A stretch of 64,000 bases of DNA, taken from the NCBI GenBank assembly GCA_918026815.1, contig CAKJVC010000223.1:1-64000 (forward strand), given 5' to 3'. Source of the DNA: Chalara sp. BL73. Its lineage: Eukaryota; Ascomycota; Leotiomycetes; Helotiales. The notes beneath the pieces are model-generated. The model was given only the letters and a program-made list of their open reading frames with translations, was not told where the DNA came from and ran no database searches. The position numbers and the translations under genes were made by a program. Of this stretch, positions 1 through 9,343 are shown one piece after another; the first letter of the stretch is position 1; each line of letters opens with the position of its first letter.

Positions 1-21
1 AGGCACAATAAGCAGTACAAC

Positions 22-1077
22 ATGGCAAACCTTTTCAAGCAGTCCTTCGGCCTTACTTGGCGCAAAGCTTTACTAAGTGCGCCACGTCTCGTGCCTGATG
101 CTGCTCTCTATTTCACCTCATCCGAAGGTCCTCAGCCCATAGTCTTCAACATCCCATCACGCGGAACGCACACAATTCCGCTTTACGTCTTTATCCCTCC
201 TCCACCGAAATCAGATCCACTAGTCTCCACCCAAGAGCATCCCAAATTACCAGTGCTGCTTGATTTCCATGGTGGAGGCTTCATCTTCGGTTCCTGCCAG
301 GAACAAGCACCCTTTAGTTGCCAAAAAATTGCCCGGGAGCTTAATGCTATTAGTATAAGCGTGGACTATCGTCTCGGGCCTGCAGCACAGTTTCCTGCCG
401 CTATTGAAGATGCGGAAGATGTTCTTAATGCTATTCTTGAACCCATTAAACCGGGTTATCAAGAACTACGCTATAGTATAAACCAGCATTTGCTAAAATC
501 GTCACGACCGAGGATCGAGTTAGATGCAACACGAATTGCTGTCTCGGGATTCAGCAGCGGAGGAAACCTCGCTCTAAATCTAGGACTATCGCTCAAACAC
601 AGACGTCTCCGAAGACTGGCTTACTCTCTTCCCTCCCTCATACGAGCGTAGTATACCACTCCTCCTCTTCTACCCCTCCTTAGACTGCAGGCAGCTCCCC
701 AGCGAACGTCCACGACCGCCAGGGATGGAAGAGAAAACCAGTTTCCTGAACTCTCTCGAGCTAGAAAGCACGCTAATGCCCACCTACCTCCCACAGGGGG
801 ACACCCGCGAGCCAGTCCCGGTTTGGCTCAATCAAGGACGGGGGCTGCATGAGAAGTAAATATGCTACTTGTGCTACCGGAAATGGATACGTTGGCTGAG
901 CAGAGCGATGTGTGGGTTAAGAAAGTGGCCGAGGAGGGCAGGTCGGCCAGTTTATCGGTGGAAAAGGTAAGCGGTGTTGTGCATGGCTGGACGCAGTTTC
1001 CGGACTCGTGGTTAAGTGACGAACACCGGAAACTAAAGATTCAGATCTTTGATGAGGCACGGGATCTCGTGGCGTAG
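22..1077 (+). pseudogene. alpha/beta-hydrolase-3 type esterase, frame broken several times
   Basis: The protein belongs to the hormone-sensitive-lipase-like alpha/beta-hydrolase group (small ester hydrolases). The first 209 codons carry the oxyanion-hole motif FHGGGF (about residue 81), YRLGP and the nucleophile elbow GFSSGG. The frame is then lost near base 595. Reading continues one frame over as SEDWLTLFPPSYER and IPLLLFYPSLDCRQLPSERP up to about 800, then passes through further shifts (near 802, 820, 840 and 856). From 862 it returns to the first frame as VLPEMDTLAEQSDVW and ends with HGWTQFP, which carries the catalytic His, at 1077. Inserting single bases in short G, T or A runs (for example GAGCC to GAGGCC, AAGTAA to AAGGTAA) restores family-like sequence, so these look like base losses; the first shift could also be a two-base loss or a one-base gain. 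No splice sites explain the breaks. Either a young pseudogene or consensus errors. Confidence 0.7.
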
Positions 1078-1481
1078 AGCGTGGGCATAATTATGGGGCT
1101 GGAATATAGATAATACTAATACTAATATTACAAGTCTTTCCAGGAGGTGCTTTGCATTGATAATGTTTTCCTTTCTTTGTTCAGAGCCTTACTACTTATT
1201 AACTGAGGTTGCAAATAGGCAAAGAAGCGTTAGGTAGAATTTGATAAAATATAGACCTATAGTCTGTGGCCACGCATGCTTTCTATGAGAATCATAGAGT
1301 TTATAGTGCAGATGCGTCTTAGCCCAAGGAATTGACAGGGTCTGAGGTGCATTACGCGCGGTAGGAGTGCGCTTGCTCCGAAGTCCCAGTCCGTCTCAAG
1401 GGCCGAACTGATTCGAAAGCGAAGCCCCAGTGCCTGGTAATTCAACCTAACTGTGAGCTTAGTCCCGCTCACGCACTCACC
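1078..1481. other. intergenic, convergent gene ends
   Basis: This stretch lies between the 3' end of the esterase and the 3' end of the minus-strand F-box-like gene. I see no coding sequence. It holds a small (ACTAAT)-like direct repeat near 1110-1130 and is otherwise unremarkable. Confidence 0.5.
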
Positions 1482-2424
1482 TCAGTCAATACCGGCATCA
1501 GAGGCGTCCTCATCCTCCCACTCATCCTCTCCGTCTTCCGTATTTTCACTATCTTCCTCATTTTCATCGTCAGTGTCCCCAAATTCTGAAGCGATCACTC
1601 GTCTCTCCTCCGCTAGATCTCTCAATATATTATCTTCTTGCAGTGTATCCTTAATTTCACCCGTCGAATCCGGATCCTTCTGCTTCTTCATTTTCTTAAT
1701 TCTTAACCTTCTCGCAGCCTTTGCGCTTGACTTATGCGATTGCTCAAACCCATGCAAAATCTCATGCATCATTCTCTCCATATCTAATTGCCCAGCCTCC
1801 ATCGCGCTCCGAAGATTCGAATGCCTGATTTTCTGACCTTCTACCCATTCGGTGATCAGCCTGATCGACACTTGTACCTCCGAATAGAAGACTGTATACA
1901 GCTCTTTCCAATCGAAGCTTAATTCCAATTTCTCATAATCGATCGATAATCCTGGAATGGGTCCGTCCGTAAGATCAGTACGGACCTGTATTCTGTGCGA
2001 GGTATACTCTAGATCCTCATCTGCTATGTATTTTTGCAGAGCATTCCTAATATAAGGCTTATGCGATTCCCTAGGCAGATATTCAGGCATGTAGAATGTC
2101 GCAATCTTCTTGTCCTCGGAAAGCTTTAATAATTTGAGTTCAACGTCTCGCTCAATCCAGGCCTCAATACCTTCGTCCCAAATGCCCCCTTTAGCGCGTT
2201 AGCAGAGGAAGCATAGATCGATAATTACATATCGTACCTAGCAGGAAGCGGATACATGTTCTTGGAAGTACAGACTCTTGGAAGATGGTTTCGACTACCT
2301 TTTGGAATGCTTTAGAGACATGGCGCCAGGTCAGCCACATTTCTGGCAGATTCTGATCCGACTCATAGCTTTCTATGACTTTGAACCAGAGCTCTGGGGG
2401 TAAAAGGGGTATTTGAGCCGCCAT
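1482..2424 (-). CDS. F-box-like fungal protein, two exons
   Basis: Exon 1 runs from 2424 down to 2238 and exon 2 from 2188 down to 1482; the 49-base intron (2237-2189) starts GTACGA, has a perfect TGCTAAC branch site and ends AAAG. Splicing joins the frame as LLGGIWDEGIEAW and gives 297 residues. The ATG at 2424 was chosen because the family-like text starts there (MAAQIPLLPPELWFKVIE); the open frame further upstream is not protein-like. The N-terminus LPPELW...W..CRHVSK-type pattern resembles the short F-box-like head of a large family of fungal proteins, which are thought to recruit substrates to SCF ubiquitin ligases. The C-terminus has a basic KAARRLRIKKMKKQK stretch followed by a strongly acidic Asp/Glu tail. 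No target is known. The F-box call is by pattern only. Confidence 0.75.
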
Positions 2425-3110
2425 GATCGTTATTTGAAGAGCATTTGCATTCCGTTCCCTCATACAATACCAGAAGCTATCGTGGTTCACGACACGCTCC
2501 AAACACGTAGTCCTAAAATGGTTAGGTCTCGATGCTAAGCGAAGCCCCTGCCAAGACAGTTCTGTCTGTATAGCTCCTCTGTAAGTATATAAGACTCCAT
2601 ATTGGCAGACCAAAGGCTTGAAGGATGTTTTCCCAATGGAACTGAAATGCGCTATCATGTAATGTATTTGAATATTTCAGGGTAAACTTAGATGGTTCTT
2701 ACCACTAATGATGGTGTGTTCCTCCAGCTTGCGGGTATTCCAATTACATTGAGCTTTACTCTTAACATAAAGCTCATCGCCATACCCATCAGGATATCTC
2801 AGGGGAACCTTGAATATTTTACCCTGCCAAAGTTACCCTTATCTATAGATACAAACCTTCAAAATACGACGTTTTGTTATAGCAATACCGTGGACAGCAT
2901 GAGGAGATGTGATATCTAGATTCGTTGAAGATGTTTATGTAGGGTCGGGTCTTAAGTTCAGTCGACCCGTTAAACCGTCGATGAATGGTGGAGAATGCTT
3001 AGCCATATGACTGACTTTGACTTCATTCCGAGCTTCTAGAAGCTCCACTGCTTAGGGCACATGAATCTTTAGTTGAGAGTTTGTTGGGTCCTGGATATCT
3101 TTGACCCGAA

Positions 3111-3620
3111 CAATCTTTTACTTTGACGGAATACGTTGAGTACCTCAACAGGCGAACCCGGGATCTGCAAGTCCAAATCCAGTATCTTCTCAACTACGTC
3201 AACCCCTTCAACCTTGGGAGCGACTAGAGAGAGACCAGACCTAAGTTATTTGGGGCTCAGCCAGTTTACCCAACACTCGTATAGAGTAGTAGAGGCCTCT
3301 AAAGGCAGATAGCAACACCGATGTGCTAGCCAGTGAGTTGGACCTACTTCTATGACAAGAAATGCCCAGACTATGCTACTTCATGCTTCCAGAGTTCGTG
3401 GAGTTGAGAGGCGTTTTTGGAACAAAATGAGACGTTCACATGATTACTGCAGCTAACACAATTTGCGGATCTACCAGACCTGAATGAAGAACCAGATGCC
3501 TCGCCTGACGGAATTCCTAAGAAGCGTCGCCTGAATGAGACCATGTCACCTGAAGCGTCTGATCCTGACCGAGGATAGAACAAAAGAATTGAACAAAAGA
3601 ATCTATCATTAGTGACATGG
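3111..3620 (+). pseudogene. possible coding relic, family unknown
   Basis: Two pieces read like protein. Around 3124-3230 the plus strand gives LTEYVEYLNRRTRDLQ followed by VQIQYLLNYVNPFNLGSD and a stop, with a coiled-coil look. Around 3466-3580 it gives LPDLNEEPDASPDGIPKKRR then LNETMSPEASDPDRG and a stop, typical of a disordered region with a nuclear-localisation-like KKRR. The pieces are separated by stops and I cannot join them with introns. I do not recognise the family; chance reading frames are not excluded. Confidence 0.25.
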
Positions 3621-4042
3621 CGTCTGTTGATGGAACCCATTGGGGTTAAGGCTAGAATTACATCTTATAGTTTTTGAAGCTAACCAACCGTCCTCGGTGA
3701 TAAAAGAACAACATTTCCTATTCAATTCGCCTTTCAAGCCTCACTTTACCTGGGGCACCTTTCACTTGGCTCTTATCAGCCAATCAGCTTTCCTTTTTTC
3801 CCATTTCCCTTATATCAATTTACTTAAACAAACAGACCTCCAGCAACACGGCTGGCGGCTCAGTGGAATGTGCTCAGGTCAACGCCGTTGTTTGGGAGGA
3901 ATAGCCAACAAACATCCAGCATAAAAAAAATCTTTGAACGACTAGGGTTTTCTTGACATCTCTACGGAGGTCGATAGCTTTTGCCCTTACCCCCTTTCTG
4001 CCTTCTTCTTGCTGGATGTGGAGTTGGATTACATCACTTTTT

Positions 4043-4057
4043 GGGGGGGGGGGGGGG
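4043..4057. repeat. poly-G homopolymer run
   Basis: Fifteen consecutive G residues are followed by A, then further G runs up to about 4068. Such a tract could form a G-quadruplex and is prone to length error in sequencing. The apparent Gly-rich reading frames across it are artefacts of the repeat. Confidence 0.9.
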
Positions 4058-5030
4058 AGGGGGAAGGGTATCTAGCTTTGATGCGCTTATCATTCTGTTG
4101 GCGGAAGACGCGATTGTATTACATATTGTTTTTCTTCCATTGCATCTTGCTCGTCTCTACCATGGCAACTCTATGCTGTGATGGTCGGATATACTTTTGT
4201 GCAGGCCCGAACAAACCTTATTCGCTACTGTAACACTCCACTTAAAATTCTTAGCATTGCTGCTATAAGTTAACCTCATTTTGTACAGCCTTTGTCTCCC
4301 AAAATCGTATCAATTGCCGGCAATACTAAAAGCAGCGACAAAAGGTATAACATCTTCATTGGCTAGCCCCCGACTGTAGGGAATGTTTCTGAGTGGTGAA
4401 TTCGGTTTTGTTTCGGCCTGTGCAAAAGGTAGACCACCTCACCTCCGAGATCATTGGTGAAACTCAATTAAAGCATTGGACCTCACTAATACCGGATATA
4501 AGTTCGCCTGGTTCCGAGACATGATCAAGAAGAGAGAGGCCAGAGTACCGATTCTCATGGAACAGTCAAAAGCGACGATACACCATAGTGCAAGTTAAAG
4601 TTAAAGTTCAAGTCAAGTATTAAGGTTATATCCGTCACAATGCAACTGCAATTTCAACTTGCCTTGAATTAAGATTCAAGAGAAAAAATTGATAAAATTA
4701 CATCCTTCGAGTTGACTCCCACTCTAGATAAGTCACATTCTATCCCACTCCTGTCAAATGCATTCAATTGGCCATTTGCATCTGGATGGTAATACAGCTC
4801 CAGAAAGGGTAAGCCCATTCAACTCGGCACACACTTCCGTGAACCCTCCTGGGAGGCCCATAGCAAGCGGGGTTATTGGAGAGACCTCCGTGACATCTTT
4901 CTCTTTTCTAGGCAGGGGCGACGACAGTGTTGCTACTAATCGAGATATAAAGCTTTCTTAGAACACGTCAGCTCTAGGTCCTGTGTCAAGAAAAGATGCT
5001 AAACGCACATTTTGCTTCCAGTCCAGAATA

Positions 5031-7011
5031 ATGTCTGCCACAAATGCCTCCACTGACTGCGAAATGGGCATGATCCATGATCCTCCCCCATTGGAAGCAT
5101 CAAAAAAACGAGATGAAAACGATCCCAATATTGTTACTTGGGACTCTCCAGATGATCCAGAGAACCCACTGAACTGGCCATTCTGGCTTCGATGGACGCT
5201 TATTTCCACGGTCAGCGCCCTCAACTTCATGACTGGTTTGTCCTCTTCTATGTTCGCCCCAAGTATCCCCATGTTGTTGGTGGACTTTAACTCCACGAAT
5301 CCCATCCTTGGAACCTTGGTAGTGACAATCTTTGTCCTTGGTCTTGCAACTGGCCCTCTATTATTCGCGCCTCTATCAGAGCTATATGGGCGGGCTCCAG
5401 TACAACATGGGGGCTCTATTGGGTAAGTCTGGCTCTTTGATGGCTTTAATACGGAGATTGATGTACAGGTTTCTGTTCATTGTGTTAGCAATTGATATTC
5501 ACAAAAGGCTTGGAGTTATATCTAACTTAAGCACAAGATATAGAGATGCTGAGTTTAATCCTTATCATGATATATCATAGATTCTGATACTATGAATGTG
5601 GCCATGTACATCTTTTTGGCGTTTCTTGAGAATGGAATTGTTCCCACAACGCAGATAACTTTCTCCTACCATACACAACGCTTAGTTAACAAATTTCAAG
5701 GTTCGTGATTTTCAGCATAGCATGTGCAGTCAGCCCAAGCCTCAGTACTCTAATTGGAATGCGACTTCTGTTGGGTATGTTCGCCTCCGTACCTCTTACT
5801 AACGGAGGTGGCATCATTGCCGACACGGTGAAACAAGAGGAAAGAGGTTTTGCTTTAGCCATATACACAATGGGTACTCTGCTTGGTCCAGTCGTAGGTC
5901 CTGTAGCGGGTGGCTTCCTTGCGGCTGAAAAGGGATGGCGATGGATTTTCTGGGTTATTACCATGGCTGTAAGTCTCCAAACAAAAGACAACGCTTCCGA
6001 AGTACTAAAACATAACTTAGACTGGGTTTCTGACATGCCTTGGCCTCACCGTCTGGCATGAAAGTTATGCTCCGGTGATTCTCGAACGCAAAGCTGCTCG
6101 TTTACGTATAGAAACTGGAAACATGGCTCTGCGCACAATGTATGACCAAGGCCTTTCAGCCCAAACGTACTTCCTGCGAGGCATAAACCGCCCTCTGAAG
6201 ATGCTTGTATTCTCGCCGATTCTTGCCGCTTTGTGTGTCCATATGGGCCTCTCTTATGCATACTTTTACCTTTTGTTCACCACGTTTACCAATATCTTCT
6301 CCGAGACCTATCACTGGGCTCCGAGGTTGGTGGGCTTAAGCTTTCTAGGTGTCGGATGCGGATTCATTGTAGGGTATATAGATCTCTCAGAACAGACCAG
6401 CATCGCATACTAATTAGATGGCTTGTAGACAATATCTATTTGGCCATTTAAGCGACACCATCTTGAAGAAACTTGCGAGAAAGGGTAACGGAGAATTGAT
6501 GCCCGAGTACAGACTTCCGCTTGGTTGTCTGGGCGGAATAGCTATTCCCGCGGGGTTTTTCTGGTACGGATGGTCAGCGGAGGCGAAGATCCATGTAAGA
6601 ATTCAATAATCTGATCTGTGGATAGATGAGCTAATTAGCCATGAGTGGATCGTTCCCCTTCTAGGAACTGCACTTATTGGCTTTGGGAACTGCCTCGTTT
6701 TCGTAAGTTTCTTCTTTATAACTCGTGTGTCATCGTGCTAAATGTCTTCAAAGGTCGGTATTCAAGCTTACACGATTGACGCCTTCACCCTCTATGCTGC
6801 TTCAGGCTTAGCTGCCAATTGCGTCGTGCGGTCAATCATGGCAGCAGTTCTACCACTCGCTGCACCAAAGATGTATGAGGTATTAGGCCTGGGTTGGGGT
6901 AATTCGCTGTTAGCATTTCTTGCGCTGGCTATAGTACCAGTCCCGGTCTTATTATTCTTCTATGGGGAAAGGATGAGGGGATGGAATTCTGCTCGTTTGA
7001 ACAATTTGTGA
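5031..7011 (+). CDS. MFS drug/H+ antiporter-like transporter (DHA1 type), six exons
   Basis: Likely plasma-membrane exporter or transporter of small molecules. Exons: 5031-5422, 5701-5968, 6021-6373, 6429-6594, 6646-6702, 6754-7011, giving 497 residues in frame. Introns 2 to 5 are 51-55 bases with GT...AG ends; joins such as SIGFVIFSIACAVS, FIVGQYLFGHLSD and KIHWIVPLLG restore family text. Family marks: DPENPLNWP before helix 1, LSELYGR after helix 2 (motif A position) and LLGPVVGPVAGG (about residue 190), the antiporter motif C. Length and about twelve hydrophobic segments suit the fluconazole-resistance-type DHA1 family; the substrate cannot be told. The first intron is unusually long (278 bases) and holds a second plausible acceptor at 5468. 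An in-frame ATG at 4983 would add 16 residues; 5031 fits better. The anhydro-sugar kinase gene follows 0.8 kb downstream on the same strand. Confidence 0.88.
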
Positions 7012-7799
7012 GCGATACTTTGCTGGGGCCACACCGAAGTGTGTAAACGCAGACGGGGCATACGAAAACCTCAAAGACCAATGCCATAAAACGACCGACA
7101 AGGATGAGGAAGGCTGGATATCAACCTGTTGAGTATAGTCTTTTTATTTTCTTATCAGATAGATTGTTATGAAAGGATTTGGTAGCTGGTAAAAAAGTTT
7201 GTTAATAGATATTTAGATCTCGAAAAGTCTTCCGGCCATCTTGGAGAGTGACTGAATTGAGTAAAATGTTCCTTACTGGTTCCAGTTAACCATTTACGTG
7301 TAGATGGATGGAAACATTCGCGGGCCACAAGTTTGCGTAGCAAACAAGGCACACCAGATATAAGCTGCCCAGAGTGAGTCTGGGGGAAATAGTCTGATTC
7401 ATAATGAGACTGCAATTGCTATAGCCCATGGTATATTGGGTCCCTTGGCCGATTCCCTCTCTATTCAGCCTACACGCAGTGGATAGTTCAAGCCTTAATA
7501 GCAAGGCTGCATTTTCAATGCCAAGGCTCGGGTGGTATTTATTACTGAATGAGGAAAACATTTCTCTTCCAAGTACTCAAGACGACCTCACCGGGCCCAC
7601 CAAATCATCGCCATCGACCGAGATTGAATGGGAATCTTTTGCTTACGCCATTAGCCTTTATTATGGACTAACCGCATAAAACTGACCCGCTCACACACAG
7701 CACACTCATAACATGAAAGGGCCATCTCCGAACAGTTAGTTCTAGGATAAGCCGCTGCAGATCTGCACAACCATGGAGCATATATACTAAGCCTCTCCC
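7012..7799. other. intergenic between transporter and kinase
   Basis: The gap separates two genes on the same strand. It holds the transporter's 3' region and the kinase promoter. I see no convincing coding sequence or RNA gene in it. Confidence 0.5.
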
Positions 7800-9343
7800 A
7801 TGCAAAGAACGGTAGGCCGCGAAATGGTGACATATATGGGAATGAAGGGTGTTATACCGGCTCCAAAGGGCAGAATACGAACTCCGGTCGGGCACAAATA
7901 CCTCGAGGCATTGCAAGCAAGAGCTCATGGCTCCTCATCATCCCTCAGCTCGGTTTCCTCCTCCGCAGAGAAGCAGCCCGGGCCTGGCCTCAACCTGCTG
8001 ATCCTAGGAATGACGAGTGGGACGGCCATGGATGATATTGATTTTGCACTCTGTCGATTTACACAAGAGTCTCCAGAAGCGCCACTCCATCTCGACATTG
8101 TCCAAGTATTTCTACCTATCCAATGCGCCATCCTTTCTTGTTTTTCCTCTTCTTTTTCTAATATATAGGACAGCATGATTCGGTTGTTATGCCGTCCAAG
8201 ATTCGCGCCGATGTCTTCGCCATGCTGAGGGAAGATTCTGCACCTCCGAGTATGATGTCTCAGATGGACGCCGAGATGGGACACACCTTCGCCAATGCAA
8301 TACATATTTTTACACATAAGCATGGGATTTCGATCGACGACATAGACCTCGTTGGGAGCGGTGGCCAGCTAATTACATTGACAGGAGCCCCAGCAAAAGG
8401 TCAGCACCGAAGTAATATGTGTCTAGGAGAAGGAGCAGTCATTGCTGCGAAAACTGGTGTAACAACGGTTTCCGATTATCGAACGACGGAGCAAGCCGTT
8501 GGCAGGCAAGGAGCACCACTATTTGCGTACTTGGTCGGATTATTGTTACGTCACCCTACACGACTACAGATATGTATCACGATTGGAGGTATCACAACTG
8601 TATGCTTCGTACCTGCGGACAAAGATGGAGGAATAGATGCGATGTACGACTGGGATACTGGTCCAGGAACTGGAATGATTGACTCTGCATATCGAGAATA
8701 TGGTCTCGACCCAGCTACGGACCAGAGCGCCTTACTGTACGGCAATATATGCCACGAAGTGGTAGAAGAATTGCTAAATAATGACGAATACTTGCAGACG
8801 CGTCCGCCTAAGACAACAGCAAGGGAGATATACGGGGATACCATGGCGCAGCGAATAGTCCAGATGTGTACCATGAGAGGCTGTTCACCCTCCGACACCA
8901 TAGCGACCCTTACGCGTTTCACCTCAGCCTCCATTATTTCGCAAATCTTGACCTTCGGACCCCCGCACGCTGCCATTAACAATGCAGATATTGTCGTCGA
9001 CGGCCGCGGCATCTATAACCCGGTCCTCATGGCCGACCTTCAACGCGAATTCCCGTTGGCCAACTTCTCGAACATGGAGATGCGGACAGGCGTTCCAAGC
9101 AATGGGAAGAAGGCCGTAGGATTCGCGATGCAAGCGATGGAGGCGCTGCTTGGGCGAGCCGTGGGAGTGACCGCGAATGCGGACGTACGGCGGCCCAACA
9201 CCATCACCGGGAAACTGAGCCCCGGGCTGCGATGGAGGGAGGTGATGGAGAAGAGTGTCAAGTTTGGCGGACGAGGACGAGGGTGGGAAGGCCTACCTGA
9301 AGTGCGAGAAATGGTCGTCCGACAGAAGGGCAATTTCTCATAG
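7800..9343 (+). CDS. anhydro-sugar kinase (AnmK / levoglucosan kinase family)
   Basis: Enzymes of this family open the 1,6-anhydro bond of a sugar while phosphorylating it with ATP: bacterial AnmK acts on anhydro-N-acetylmuramic acid, and the yeast homologue levoglucosan kinase acts on 1,6-anhydroglucose. Exon 1 is 7800-8105 and exon 2 is 8174-9343; the 68-base intron starts GTATTT, has TCTAAT and ends GACAG, joining DIVQ to HDSVVMPSKIR. The product is 491 residues; the true start may be further in. Landmarks: LGMTSGTAMDDID (phosphate-binding SGTSxDG-like), VSDYRTTEQAVGRQGAPL, ITIGGITTVCF and DWDTGPGTGMID, which keeps the Asp of the DTGPG motif. Three positions differ from the consensus I remember: DG to DD, NIGGI to TIGGI, and GPGN to GPGT. 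Since fungi lack murein, an anhydro-hexose substrate is more likely than anhMurNAc (inference). Confidence 0.85.

Larger units (their letters stand above)
2425..5030. other. 2.6 kb without an intact gene
   Basis: This is the divergent gap between the F-box-like gene and the MFS transporter, so it must hold both promoters. It contains a possible gene relic (3111-3620, listed separately), a 15-base poly-G run (4043-4057) and short direct repeats of AGTTAA/AGTCAA around 4595-4620. No other reading frame looks like protein. Confidence 0.5.

Noticed and set aside
1453..1836. Ser-rich plus-strand frame antisense to the F-box-like gene
   Set aside because: It mirrors the acidic Asp/Glu tail of the minus-strand gene; the Ser richness is a complement artefact.
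3981..4233. Two overlapping Gly-rich small frames
   Set aside because: They exist only because the poly-G run is read as Gly codons.
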